From: Allochromatium humboldtianum | Lineage (GTDB): Bacteria > Pseudomonadota > Gammaproteobacteria > Chromatiales > Chromatiaceae | Direction: 5' to 3' | DNA: 43,973 nt | Assembly (NCBI RefSeq): GCF_013385175.1 | Contig: NZ_JABZEO010000020.1 | Location: 1 to 43,973 of the forward strand | Program-made: the position numbers and the translations under genes | Notes under the pieces: generated by a model | What the model saw: only the letters and a program-made list of their open reading frames with translations | What the model was told of the DNA's origin: nothing | The model's database searches: none | Shown: piece after piece, positions 19,104 to 30,918 of the stretch | Numbering within the stretch: the first letter of the stretch is position 1 | Layout: the number at the start of each line of letters is the position of its first letter

Positions 19104-20485
19104 TCGGCGGCGCTATCGGCTGGCGCGGCCGCTGGTGTCGCCGAAGGCGGAGGGCTGGCGGCCGGCGCTGGACTCGGCGTCGGTTCAGCCGGCTTGGGCG
19201 CTGGAGCCGGCGCCGGCTGAGGTGCGGAAGCACTCGCCTCTGCCGTGCGCTCGGCGGGCTTCGGAGCCGGTGCAGGCGCCTCCTGGATCTCGGGCGCCGG
19301 CTTGGCGGGTACCGGATCAGACGCCGCGGGTGCGGTCGGTGCCGCCTCTTCGATGATCGACGGCCGCTGCTCGGTTGCGTCCGGCGCCGCCGGCTTGGCC
19401 GTTTCGGTTGCAGGAGTGCTCGTCTGCTCGGTCGGCTTCGCAGGTGCGGTCTCCGGGGACGCCGCTGATGTGTCGGCATCACGGGCGGGTGTATCGGATT
19501 GAGTCGGTTCGCGCATCCGCGTCTCGCGCGCATTCGTGGCGTCGAGTGTCTGAGCCGCTGCCGCCGCCTCGTCCTTCGCCACGGCATGGGACTCAGGCTT
19601 CTCGGCGTTGGCGTTTGACTCGGTCTTCGGCTCGTCGGCGGCTTCGGGCTCTGACGTAGCCTGAGCGACCTGCTGCGCTTTTTTGGCCTCGGCGGCGCGC
19701 TTCTCCTCGGCGATCCGTCGCGCCTCGGCACGACGGGCCGCCTCGGCACGCTGTTTGGCGACATAATCGCCGTAATTCGGCCCCTTGCCCTCGATGGTCA
19801 CGGGTGTGCCGTTCGACACATGACGGAACAGCACGGGCGCGATCTTGCTCGGCATCCGGATACAGCCATGCGAGGCCGGCTGACCGGGGTTCGGGATCGG
19901 TCCGGCGTGCAGACCCACGCCGTCGTCGGTCAGACGCATGAAGAAGGGCATTTTCGCGCCCTCGAAGCGTCCGCCATCCGGGATCGGATCGCGTCCGACC
20001 TTGACGCTGGAGCGCAGGACACGACCGCCCTTGCCATAGACCTTGCCGTAGAGATTCGAGCGCTTGTTCTCGACCTTCTCCGTCACCTGGAAACGGCCGG
20101 TCGGGGTCGGATACTTCGGAAGTCCGGTCGCGACCGTGCTCCAGCCGATCTCTTCGTCGCCCGAATAGAAGCGCGCCTTCTGTTCGTTGGTATTGACGAC
20201 GATGCGCGTGACCTTGCGTCCATCGCCCTTCCACTCATAGAGCGGGTTCGACATCTTTTTGTCTTTTTCCGGCGGCGTCTCGGTCGCGGCCAACGGATCG
20301 GACGCCGGAGACGCGGCGGCTCCTGCCGACTCCTCGGCAACGACGGGATCGGTCGGCGGCGCGTCCTTCTTGGTGTTGAAGCGTGCGAGTCCATCGCACC
20401 CCACCAACCCGAGCACGACGAGTGAGGTGACGCCGGTCTTGAACGAGACCGACGTGAAGGCGAGGATCTTGGAGGTGGTGGTCAT
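19100..20485 (-). CDS. L,D-transpeptidase lipoprotein with long disordered C-terminal tail
   Basis: The 461-residue product has a lipobox with Cys30 (LGLVGC). The YkuD catalytic domain covers about residues 95-245 and includes GLPKYPTPTGRFQV, GLHAGPIPN and the active site SHGCIRMP. Such enzymes form 3-3 crosslinks or attach proteins to peptidoglycan. After a charged Ala/Arg/Glu segment of about 40 residues (helical, coiled-coil-like) come nearly 190 residues rich in Ala, Pro, Thr and Glu with PAPKPAE repeats. This tail is disordered and could span or bind the cell wall. It is co-transcribed and coupled with the downstream PLP enzyme. Confidence 0.85.
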   Translation of the reverse strand: MTTTSKILAFTSVSFKTGVTSLVVLGLVGCDGLARFNTKKDAPPTDPVVAEESAGAAASPASDPLAATETPPEKDKKMSNPLYEWKGDGRKVTRIVVNTNEQKARFYSGDEEIGWSTVATGLPKYPTPTGRFQVTEKVENKRSNLYGKVYGKGGRVLRSSVKVGRDPIPDGGRFEGAKMPFFMRLTDDGVGLHAGPIPNPGQPASHGCIRMPSKIAPVLFRHVSNGTPVTIEGKGPNYGDYVAKQRAEAARRAEARRIAEEKRAAEAKKAQQVAQATSEPEAADEPKTESNANAEKPESHAVAKDEAAAAAQTLDATNARETRMREPTQSDTPARDADTSAASPETAPAKPTEQTSTPATETAKPAAPDATEQRPSIIEEAAPTAPAASDPVPAKPAPEIQEAPAPAPKPAERTAEASASAPQPAPAPAPKPAEPTPSPAPAASPPPSATPAAAPADSAAE

Positions 20486-20623
20486 GGTGCTGTGATTTCC
20501 CGAGCCTCGATGGGCACCGTCATTTTTGATTGTAAGATGGCGTTAGCATAGCGCGACCCGGTTGCGAGGGCACGCCTTGAACGCCGGCGGATTGGTGTAC
20601 GAGCTGCTTTCGGGCGCGAAGCC

Positions 20624-20781
20624 ATGAACAAAGACTGGCGCTCATGGTATCGTTCCTGCTTTCAGATGCGCCCGTGGCGCGAATTCTCTCAGCGCCTGGC
20701 CAGGGATCCACGCTGCTTGGGATCCACGCCGCTCGCCGCCGCGCCGTCCTCGAGCTCGACTTCTTCCAGCCGTGAGTTCCA

Positions 20782-20785
<4 letters not shown>
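20624..20785 (+). CDS. Possible upstream ORF coupled to metH
   Basis: A 53-codon frame starts with [11 protein letters not shown], is rich in Trp and Arg at first and Ser-rich at the end, and stops in an ATGA overlap with the metH start. Its ribosome binding site is poor. metH itself has only a weak GTGAG before its ATG, so the small frame could act as a leader that delivers ribosomes. It may equally be chance in a GC-rich gap. Within it an 11-bp direct repeat GGGATCCACGC occurs at 20703 and 20719. Apart from this frame, the 296-bp gap between 20486 and 20781 holds nothing I can name. Confidence 0.3.
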
Positions 20786-24543
<3,758 letters not shown>

Positions 24544-24679
24544 GATCGCCATGGGTGGCGGTTCGATAGCCAATTGTGTTCGCTTCCTGTGCCCCCCTTC
24601 CTGGAAACCAAGAGCGCTTTCCTGTAGGATGTTGACCAATTCGCTGATTTATTAGCGCGAAGGTCATCTCCGCGGACGA

Positions 24680-24707
24680 ACGGATCGGTCATCGGCGACC
24701 GATCCGT
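24680..24707 (+). promoter_or_regulatory. Strong inverted repeat upstream of the NAGGN operon
   Basis: ACGGATCGGTC and GACCGATCCGT form a perfect 11-bp stem with a 6-base loop (ATCGGC), 88 bases before the asnO ATG. No T-run follows, so it is not a standard terminator. It could be an operator for a dimeric regulator or an mRNA leader hairpin. The rest of the 24544-24795 gap shows a weak 5-bp hairpin after metH and a possible TAGGAT -10 box, nothing firmer. Confidence 0.5.
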
Positions 24708-24795
24708 ACTCACCGCGTCCAGAGTGAATCGAGACTGCACTTGCTCGGGTCGTCGGCGGCCGTGGATGTCTTCGCGACAGACTCAGGAGAGTGCC

Positions 24796-26571
24796 ATGTG
24801 TGGTTTTTGCGGAGAAATCCGCTTCGATGATGTCCCCGTCGATCTCGACGCCCTGAGCGCCATGAGCGCTTCGATGCAGCCGCGCGGCCCCGATGGGCAC
24901 GGCGTCTGGCAGCAGGGACGGGCGGCGCTGGCGCACCGGCGTCTGTCCATCATCGATCTGAGCACCCATGCCGCCCAACCCATGGTCGACAGCGAACTTG
25001 GTCTGTCGATCGCCTTCAACGGTTGCATCTACAACTATCAGGCCCTGCGCGAAGAACTGAGCGCCAAGGGCTATCGCTTCTTCTCGCACGGCGACACCGA
25101 GGTGGTGCTCAAGGCGTTCCATGCCTGGGGCGCGGACTGTGTCGAGCGCTTCCAGGGCATGTTCGCCTTCGCCATCGTCGAGCGCGATTCGGGCCGGCTG
25201 ACGCTGGCGCGTGATCGGCTCGGCATCAAACCGCTCTATTACGTCGAGGTCGCCGGCGGTCTGCGCTTTGCCTCGACGCTGCCGGCCCTGCTCGCCGGCG
25301 GCGGCGTCAACACCGACATCGACCCGGTGGCCCTGCATCACTATATGCACTTCCATGCCGTGGTGCCGGCGCCCCATACCATCCTCGCCGGGGTGCGCAA
25401 GCTCCCGCCCGCGACCCTCCGCGTCATCGAACCCGACGGACGCCACCGCGACCGGATCTATTGGGAGCCGGTGTTCGAGCCGCGCCCAGAAGAACGCGGC
25501 CTGAGCTTCGAGGACTGGCAGGAACGGATTCTGGCGAGTCTGCGCACAGCGGTCGCCCGCCGTCTGGTCGCCGACGTCGATGTCGGGGTGCTGCTCTCGG
25601 GCGGGCTGGATTCGAGTCTGATCGTGGGGCTGCTCGCCGAACAGGGCCAACAGGGGCTCAACACCTTCTCGGTCGGGTTCGAGACGGTCGGCGACGAGGT
25701 CGGCGACGAGTTCCAGTACTCGGACATCATCGCTCGCCACTATGGCACCACGCACCACAAGATCCAGGTCGACTCGGCGGCGCGTCTGCTGCCCGAGCTG
25801 CCCAACTGCGTGCGCGCCATGTCCGAACCCATGGTCAGCCATGACGCCATCGGCTTCTATCTGCTCTCGCACGAGGTCTCCAAGCACGTCAAGGTGGTGC
25901 AGAGCGGGCAGGGCGCCGATGAGGTGTTCGCCGGCTATCACTGGTATCCGCCGCTGGTCGGCAGTCGGGATCCGGCCGCCGACTATGCGCGCGCCTTCTG
26001 CGACCGCGATCAGGACGAATACCGGCGCGCGGTCGATCCGCGTTTCCACGGCGAGGACCACAGCCGCGCCTTCATCGCCGCGCACTTCGCCCGGCCCGGC
26101 GCCGAGGCTCCGGTCGACAAGGCGCTGCGTCTGGATCAGCAGATCATGCTGGTCGACGATCCGGTCAAGCGTGTCGACAACATGACCATGGCCTGGGGGC
26201 TGGAGGCGCGCGTGCCCTTCCTCGATCACGAGCTGGTCGAGCTGGCCGCACGGATGCCAGACGCGCACAAGCTGTGCGACGACGGCAAGGGCGTGCTCAA
26301 GGCGATCGGGCGGCGGATCATCCCGAGCGAGGTCATCGACCGACCCAAGGGCTATTTCCCCGTGCCGGCACTCAAGTATCCGCGCGGTCCGGTGCTGGAG
26401 ATGATGCGCGATCTGCTGCATTCCGCTCCGGCGCGCGCCCGCGGTCTGTTCCAGTCCGACTATGTCGAGACCCTGCTCGCCGCACCCGAAGCGCACATCA
26501 CCCCCCTGCGCGGCTCCAAACTCTGGCAGGTCACGCTTCTGGAACTCTGGTTGCAGCAGCAGGGCCTGTGA
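24796..26571 (+). CDS. asnO: N-acetylglutaminylglutamine amidotransferase (asparagine synthetase-like)
   Basis: The 591-residue product has the class II glutaminase domain with the nucleophile Cys2 (MCGFCGE) and the RGPDGHG and RLSIID motifs. The C-terminal synthetase domain has the PP-loop SGGLDSS. It should amidate N-acetylglutaminylglutamine to the compatible solute NAGGN. The ATG at 24796 is fixed by the need for Cys next to the initiator Met and by AGGAGAG just upstream. Placement directly before ngg separates it from true asparagine synthetase. It heads the three-gene osmoprotectant operon. Confidence 0.92.
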   Translation: MCGFCGEIRFDDVPVDLDALSAMSASMQPRGPDGHGVWQQGRAALAHRRLSIIDLSTHAAQPMVDSELGLSIAFNGCIYNYQALREELSAKGYRFFSHGDTEVVLKAFHAWGADCVERFQGMFAFAIVERDSGRLTLARDRLGIKPLYYVEVAGGLRFASTLPALLAGGGVNTDIDPVALHHYMHFHAVVPAPHTILAGVRKLPPATLRVIEPDGRHRDRIYWEPVFEPRPEERGLSFEDWQERILASLRTAVARRLVADVDVGVLLSGGLDSSLIVGLLAEQGQQGLNTFSVGFETVGDEVGDEFQYSDIIARHYGTTHHKIQVDSAARLLPELPNCVRAMSEPMVSHDAIGFYLLSHEVSKHVKVVQSGQGADEVFAGYHWYPPLVGSRDPAADYARAFCDRDQDEYRRAVDPRFHGEDHSRAFIAAHFARPGAEAPVDKALRLDQQIMLVDDPVKRVDNMTMAWGLEARVPFLDHELVELAARMPDAHKLCDDGKGVLKAIGRRIIPSEVIDRPKGYFPVPALKYPRGPVLEMMRDLLHSAPARARGLFQSDYVETLLAAPEAHITPLRGSKLWQVTLLELWLQQQGL

Positions 26572-26619
26572 TCGAGCCGTCCACCGATCCCTCGGACACC
26601 GACAGGATAGGGTGCCTCA

Positions 26620-28371
26620 ATGAGTCTCAAAGACCGCTTCAACCATCGGCTCGAACGCAGTCGTGCCCCGTCGCTCAAGAACTGGGACCGGCGTCCGCGT
26701 GCCGATCTCTCGGTCGCGCCCTCGGGCGTGGCCGTCGACTGTGGCTGGGGCCGGCTGCTGTTCGGCCAGACCTTCACCGATCCCGAGTCGCTGGCGCGGG
26801 CCTTACAGGAAGAGCATCCGGGCAAGCGGGACGTGGCGCTCTATCTCAACGATCCGCATGTGGTGCTCTCCTACGCGCCGCAGGATCTGTTTCTCGATCC
26901 CTCGCATACCTTTCGGCTCTGGTTCGAGCGCTATCAGTCCTGCGCGCGTCGGCCCAAGGGCTTCCATGTCCGGCTGCTCAACAGCCTCGCTGACGCCGAA
27001 GCGATCCAGAAACTCTATATCGCCCATCACATGGTGCCGCCGGGCGCGGCGTTCGTCTGGAACCAGCGCACCTCCAAGGTGCTGAGCTACTGGGTTGCGG
27101 AGGACAGCCAGGACGGCAGTCTGCTGGGGGTGGTCAATGGGGTCGATCACGCCGCCGCTTTCCAAGACCCGGAGAACGGCGCCAGTCTCTGGGCGCTGGC
27201 CGTCGATCCGCAGGCGCCCTATCCGGGCATCGGCGAGGCGCTGGTGCGTCAGGTCGTCGAATACCATCAGGCGCGCGGTCGGGCCTTTCTGGACCTGTCG
27301 GTGATGCACGACAACAGCAACGCCATCCGGCTCTATCGCAAGCTCGGCTTCGAGCGCATCCCGGCCTTCGCGCTCAAGAACAAGAACGCCTTCAACGAAC
27401 CGCTGTTCATCGGCCGCCAGCCCGAGGCTGATCTCAACCCCTATGCCACCATCATCGTCGACGAGGCGCGCCGGCGCGGGATCGGGGTCGAGGTCATCGA
27501 TGCCGAGGCAGGCTATTTCGCGCTCACGCTCGGCGGGCGGCGCATCCTCTGCCGCGAGAGTCTGAGCGAACTGACCAGCGCCATCGCCATGAGCCGCTGT
27601 GACGACAAGGCCATCACCCAGCGCGTGCTCAAGCGCGCCGGTCTGCGGGTGCCGGAGCAGATCCGCTATCAGGCGCTCGATCAGGCCGAGGCCTTTCTGT
27701 CGCGTTTCGGGCGGGTGGTGGTCAAGCCGGCGCGCGGCGAGCAGGGAGCGGGGATCAGTGTCGACGTGCGCGACCCCGAGACGCTGGAGACGGCGATCGC
27801 GGCGGCGCGCAAGGTCTGCGAGGTGGTGATCCTGGAAGAATTCGTCGAGGGCGAGGATCTGCGTATCGTCGTCATCGACTTCAGGGTCGTGGCCGCTGCC
27901 ATCCGCCGTCCGGCCCAGGTGGCCGGTACAGGACATCACTGCATCCGTGATCTGATCCAGGCGCGCAGTCGGCGCCGACGCGCGGCGACCGGCGGCGAGA
28001 GTTCGATCCCGCTCGATGCCGAGACCGAGCGTTGTGTACGTCAGGCCGGTTATGGGATGAAGGACATCCTGCCCGAGGGCGAGGTGCTCCAGGTGCGCAA
28101 GACCGCCAACCTGCACACCGGCGGCACCATCCACGACGTCACCGCCGATCTTAATCCGGTGCTCGCCGAGGCCGCCTGTGCGGCGGCGCGGGCGCTCGAC
28201 ATTCCGGTGACGGGGCTGGATTTCCTGGTGCCCGACGTGCGCGGGAGCGACTATGTCATCATCGAGGCCAACGAGCGTCCAGGTCTGGCCAATCACGAGC
28301 CGCAACCGACCGCGGAACGCTTCGTCGATCTGCTGTTTCCACGCACGGCCATGCGGGAGGGACTGGTATGA
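26620..28371 (+). CDS. ngg: N-acetylglutaminylglutamine synthetase
   Basis: The 583-residue product is a fusion. A GNAT acetyltransferase domain lies at about residues 110-265 (LWALAVDPQAPYPGIGEALV is its acetyl-CoA region). An ATP-grasp ligase domain lies at about 310-580 (VVVKPARGEQGAG, ILEEFVEGEDLR and IIEANERPG for ATP and metal binding). The two domains fit acetylation of glutamine and ligation of a second glutamine to give N-acetylglutaminylglutamine. It lies 48 bp after asnO and its stop overlaps the next start by ATGA. Such operons respond to salt stress in other proteobacteria. Confidence 0.93.
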   Translation: MSLKDRFNHRLERSRAPSLKNWDRRPRADLSVAPSGVAVDCGWGRLLFGQTFTDPESLARALQEEHPGKRDVALYLNDPHVVLSYAPQDLFLDPSHTFRLWFERYQSCARRPKGFHVRLLNSLADAEAIQKLYIAHHMVPPGAAFVWNQRTSKVLSYWVAEDSQDGSLLGVVNGVDHAAAFQDPENGASLWALAVDPQAPYPGIGEALVRQVVEYHQARGRAFLDLSVMHDNSNAIRLYRKLGFERIPAFALKNKNAFNEPLFIGRQPEADLNPYATIIVDEARRRGIGVEVIDAEAGYFALTLGGRRILCRESLSELTSAIAMSRCDDKAITQRVLKRAGLRVPEQIRYQALDQAEAFLSRFGRVVVKPARGEQGAGISVDVRDPETLETAIAAARKVCEVVILEEFVEGEDLRIVVIDFRVVAAAIRRPAQVAGTGHHCIRDLIQARSRRRRAATGGESSIPLDAETERCVRQAGYGMKDILPEGEVLQVRKTANLHTGGTIHDVTADLNPVLAEAACAAARALDIPVTGLDFLVPDVRGSDYVIIEANERPGLANHEPQPTAERFVDLLFPRTAMREGLV

Positions 28372-29477
28372 AACTGCCAACCATCGATACCGGGTATCTG
28401 GTCGAGACCCTGCTCAAACTGCTGTTCACGCCCAGCCCATCCGGCTATACCGACCGGGTCGTGCATCTGGTCTGCCAGCGTCTGGAGCAGCTCGGCGTGC
28501 CCTTCGAGCTGACCCGGCGCGGGGCCATCCGCGCCACGCTCGAAGGCAAGGTCTCGCAGCCGGATCGGGCCGTCGTCGCCCATATCGACACCCTCGGGGC
28601 CATGGTCAAGGGACTCAAGGACAACGGGCGGCTGCAACTGGTGCCGGTCGGGCACTGGAACGCGCGCTTCGCCGAGGGCGCGCGGGCGACGCTCTTCACC
28701 GACACCGGACAGTGGCGCGGCACCATCCTGCCGCTCAAGGCGTCCGGGCACACCTTCGCGCCCGAGATCGACAACCAGCCGGGCGGCTGGGACTATGTCG
28801 AGTTCCGCATCGACGCCCGCGTCCATAAGCTCGAAGATCTGCTGCGGCTCGGCGTCCATGTCGGCGATTTCCTGGCCATCGACACCACGCCCGAGATCAC
28901 CGACACCGGGTTCATCAACTCACGCCATCTCGACGACAAGGCCGGCGCGGCGGTATTGCTGGCCGCGATCGAGGCGGTGCGGCGCGAGGGGCTGGAACTG
29001 CCGGTCGACTGTCATCCGCTGTTCACCATCTCGGAGGAGGTCGGCTCGGGGGCCTCGGCGGCGCTGCATCAGGACGTCGCCGAAATGCTCACCATCGACA
29101 ACGGCACTTCGGCGCCCGGTCAGAACTCCAGCGAGTTCGGCGTGACCATCGCCATGGCCGACCAGAGCGGCCCCTTCGATTATCACCTGACCCATCGTCT
29201 GATCCAGCTCTGTCAGGAGTTCGCCATCCCGCATCAGCGCGATGTCTTCAAGTACTACCGCTCCGACAGTGCGGCGGCGCTGGAGGCGGGCAACGACGTG
29301 CGGACCGCGCTCATCACCTTCGGCGTGGACGCCTCGCATGGCTACGAGCGCATCCATCTCGATGCGCTCGAATCGCTCGCCCGTCTGGTCGCGGTCTATA
29401 TGCAGGGGCCGCCGCTGTTCAGCCGCGACCGGCTCGGTATCGGGCCACTGACCGGGTTTCCGATCCAGCCGGGCTGA
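28368..29477 (+). CDS. M42-family peptidase of the NAGGN osmoprotectant system
   Basis: The 369-residue product is a dinuclear metallopeptidase of family M42. Metal ligands are visible in VVAHIDT, SRHLDDKAG, ISEEVGSG, LTIDNGT and DASHGYERIH. M42 enzymes are aminopeptidases. This subfamily is found next to asnO and ngg, so it may break down or trim the dipeptide solute when osmotic stress ends. That role is inferred from context. It is translationally coupled to ngg through an ATGA overlap and is the last gene of the operon. Confidence 0.9.
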   Translation: MKLPTIDTGYLVETLLKLLFTPSPSGYTDRVVHLVCQRLEQLGVPFELTRRGAIRATLEGKVSQPDRAVVAHIDTLGAMVKGLKDNGRLQLVPVGHWNARFAEGARATLFTDTGQWRGTILPLKASGHTFAPEIDNQPGGWDYVEFRIDARVHKLEDLLRLGVHVGDFLAIDTTPEITDTGFINSRHLDDKAGAAVLLAAIEAVRREGLELPVDCHPLFTISEEVGSGASAALHQDVAEMLTIDNGTSAPGQNSSEFGVTIAMADQSGPFDYHLTHRLIQLCQEFAIPHQRDVFKYYRSDSAAALEAGNDVRTALITFGVDASHGYERIHLDALESLARLVAVYMQGPPLFSRDRLGIGPLTGFPIQPG

Positions 29478-29608
29478 ATCAGTCTCATCGAGACCTGCAC
29501 ATGCCGATGCTTGCAGCAAAGTGTAAGATGAGGCATTCATCCCAGCACGCCGCCTGAAGGTCGGTCCATGCACATCGCTTCTGGTTGCACCGGGGATTGC
29601 AATGGACG

Positions 29609-29638
29609 TTGAGAAGAACCGCATTTTCGCGCTATAGT
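29609..29638 (+). promoter_or_regulatory. Promoter of tRNA-Thr
   Basis: TTGAGA (29609-29614) and TATAGT (29633-29638) each match the sigma-70 consensus at five of six bases and are 18 bp apart. Transcription should start near 29645, about 15 bases before the tRNA. The preceding gap from 29478 shows nothing else of note. Confidence 0.65.
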
Positions 29639-29659
29639 TAGGCGCTGGAAATGCCGTTT

Positions 29660-29735
29660 GCTGGCGTAGCTCAGTTGGTAGAGCAGCTGATTTGTAATCA
29701 GCAGGTCGGGGGTTCGAATCCGTCCGCCAGCTCCA
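29660..29735 (+). tRNA. tRNA-Thr (anticodon UGU), integration site
   Basis: The 76 bases fold into a normal cloverleaf: acceptor GCTGGCG/CGCCAGC, D-stem GCTC/GAGC, anticodon stem GCTGA/TCAGC with loop TTTGTAA, T-loop TTCGAAT, and an encoded CCA end. The loop gives anticodon TGT, which reads ACA. The T-stem GGGGG/CCGTC has a G-G mismatch at pair 51-63 and a G-U at 50-64, which is unusual. The 3' half repeats at 41556 and forms the left attachment site of the integrated element. Confidence 0.95.
29686..29735 (+). repeat. attL, 50-bp direct repeat in the tRNA-Thr 3' part
   Basis: The segment from the anticodon stem to the CCA end is repeated at 41556-41605 with two differences, GG here against TC there, at T-stem positions 50 and 51. 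It marks the left boundary of the integrated element. Tyrosine recombinases commonly cross over in the anticodon or T-loop region. Confidence 0.92.
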
Positions 29736-29744
29736 ATAAAGACA

Positions 29745-29775
29745 AGGGTTTAGCTCACGGGCTAAGCCCTTTTTC
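29745..29775 (+). terminator. Rho-independent terminator after tRNA-Thr
   Basis: AGGGTTTAGC and GCTAAGCCCT pair over 10 bp with one wobble around a 6-base loop and are followed by TTTTT. It lies 10 bases after the tRNA, inside the left end of the element. Confidence 0.75.
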
Positions 29776-29791
29776 TTTGCCCGGTCGCTCT

Positions 29792-29812
29792 CAGGGTAAC
29801 GCTCAGGGTAAC
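29792..29812 (+). repeat. Paired CAGGGTAAC boxes, putative integrase arm sites (left)
   Basis: CAGGGTAAC occurs at 29792 and again at 29804, a 12-bp period, about 60-80 bp inside the left end. The same box occurs several times near the right end. This is the arrangement expected for integrase arm-type sites. Confidence 0.6.
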
Positions 29813-29868
29813 AATTTGGCAGCGTTTGGCCTTGTTTCGGGTTGTGATGGTCCTCGCCGACAGGCATG

Positions 29869-29892
29869 AAAAACCCGCCACAGTCGGCGGGT
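29869..29892 (-). terminator. Rho-independent terminator, minus strand, left end of the element
   Basis: On the minus strand ACCCGCC and GGCGGGT form a perfect 7-bp stem with a 6-base loop, followed by a run of five T. It is the second of two minus-strand terminators that close the element's long operon. Confidence 0.75.
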
Positions 29893-30163
29893 CGGTCTCT
29901 CGGCTCGATAGCCACCATTGCCCATCGCTATCCAATCGGCCAAAGCAATCGAGCGTGTCAATAGTCACCGTTGGCGGTGTTTCGATGATCGAAACGGCCA
30001 GGGAGCGGTAGACCCTCAATCTGAGGATGTACGGGCAGTGCTCTTCAAGTAGCAGTGCCCGACTCGCGACGGGCAAGGCGAGCCGCATGGTTGCAGGGCA
30101 TGGCCTTGATGACCATCCCATCCGCGCCAGCAGTGCAACGACGATTGCACCGTCACAGTAACG
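29893..30163 (-). other. Gene-free, hairpin-rich segment between two terminators
   Basis: This 270-bp stretch has no convincing gene. It contains a 17-bp palindrome (GTTTCGAT-G-ATCGAAAC, 29979-29995), a 10-bp interrupted stem at 30032-30061 (CGGGCAGTGCT/AGCAGTGCCCG) and a perfect 6-bp stem at 30133-30150 (GTGCAA/TTGCAC). Bounded by terminators on the minus strand, it may encode a structured RNA or hold operator sites. An open frame runs through it but also through the terminator and has no ribosome binding site. Confidence 0.35.
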
Positions 30164-30191
30164 AAAAAGGGCCGGTATCCGATCCCGACCC
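30164..30191 (-). terminator. Rho-independent terminator directly after the last element gene
   Basis: On the minus strand GGGTCGG and CCGGCCC pair over 7 bp with one U-G, with a 9-base loop, followed by TTTTT. It lies 34 bases after the stop codon of the 85-residue gene and should end the operon. Confidence 0.65.
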
Positions 30192-30225
30192 TCAAGCAAA
30201 ACCGTCTCAAGATTCGCGTATTACG

Positions 30226-30483
30226 TCATCCGCCGTCCGGCAGACTCTCTACCTGCTCCCGCGTCATCCCGAGCGCATCCAAATGCAGCGCCAGCAGCCG
30301 TTCAAGCTCCGGCTGCTCCACTTGGCGAATGAACGCATCGAACGGCAGTCCCGAGCGCCCGAGACGGCGCATGAAGTCGAGATAGAACGCGCGATCATCC
30401 GCGTCCAGGTGCTCGACGAATCTGTCGGCGGCGTGGCCAGTGCGCTGTTCAAGCGCCTCGATGCGCTTCTGTAGAACGCTCAT
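30226..30483 (-). CDS. Small coiled-coil-start protein, array member 5 (85 residues)
   Basis: The protein begins with MSVLQKRIEALEQRT, a short heptad-like helix shared with its upstream neighbours. An acidic helical part follows (HLDADDRAFYLDFMRRLG) and a C-terminal SLPDGG. No known domain is seen. GGAGG lies seven bases before the ATG, and the start overlaps the previous stop by ATGA. Its body resembles that of the 83-residue neighbour, so the two look like diverged duplicates. It is the last gene of the element's operon. Function unknown. Confidence 0.7.
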   Translation of the reverse strand: MSVLQKRIEALEQRTGHAADRFVEHLDADDRAFYLDFMRRLGRSGLPFDAFIRQVEQPELERLLALHLDALGMTREQVESLPDGG

Positions 30484-30731
30484 ACCCTGCCCTCCTGCCG
30501 TGCCACGAACTGCGCGTGGTCCTGCTCAAGCGCCAGCCAGCGGGCGCGCTCGGCCTGATCCATTGCCACCAGTCCCGAGCCTTTCGGCTGCTCACCCTGC
30601 CGGTGCGCGATGTCACGCAGGAAACGCAGATCCTCGACACTCAGCGTTCTGAGCCAGTCATCGTGTGATGTGGTGGTTGGTTGGTGGTGACGCTCCAGGG
30701 CCGCTAGACGCTGCTCAAGCCGTGCGCTCAT
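30480..30731 (-). CDS. Small coiled-coil-start protein, array member 4 (83 residues)
   Basis: The product starts MSARLEQRLAALERHH and continues with DDWLRTLSVEDLRFLRDIAHRQ, then an acidic helical end. The start at 30731 has GAGAGG seven bases upstream; an earlier in-frame start would overlap far into the preceding gene. It overlaps the previous gene by 17 bp. It shares the leading R-L-x-x-L-E-R helix with the other array members and appears paralogous to the 85-residue protein downstream. Function unknown. Confidence 0.7.
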   Translation of the reverse strand: MSARLEQRLAALERHHQPTTTSHDDWLRTLSVEDLRFLRDIAHRQGEQPKGSGLVAMDQAERARWLALEQDHAQFVARQEGRV

Positions 30732-30918
30732 GGCGATACCTCTCCACGCGGGCGCGCGCCGCTGCAATGATCGGACTCACGGCCTCAGTAGACTGTGCCC
30801 TTGGCCGACTGCGCGCGGCCAGCAGCGATTCAGCCAGCGACGGCAGCCGAAACGCGGGTGAGGCGCGCTGCTCCAGTTCAGTGATGCGTCTTTTTATCGT
30901 CACTGTGACCTCGGCCAT
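30715..30918 (-). CDS. Small coiled-coil-start protein, array member 3 (67 residues)
   Basis: The product has the leading motif RRITELEQR at residues 10-18, then SLAESLLAARSRPRAQ and an Arg-rich C-terminus. It overlaps the upstream gene by 41 bp and lacks a clear ribosome binding site, so its exact start is uncertain and translation may depend on the upstream frame. Function unknown. Confidence 0.55.
   Translation of the reverse strand: MAEVTVTIKRRITELEQRASPAFRLPSLAESLLAARSRPRAQSTEAVSPIIAAARARVERYRHERTA

Noticed and set aside
20703..20729. An 11-bp direct repeat (GGGATCCACGC) before metH
   Set aside because: Two copies only, inside a GC-rich gap and the possible upstream frame; no further support for an operator.
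20486..20781. A riboswitch (SAH or cobalamin) before metH
   Set aside because: I could not find the conserved core of either class.
29762..30199. A 145-codon open frame on the minus strand at the left end of the element
   Set aside because: It runs through a clear rho-independent terminator and several hairpins, has no ribosome binding site, and its composition is not protein-like.
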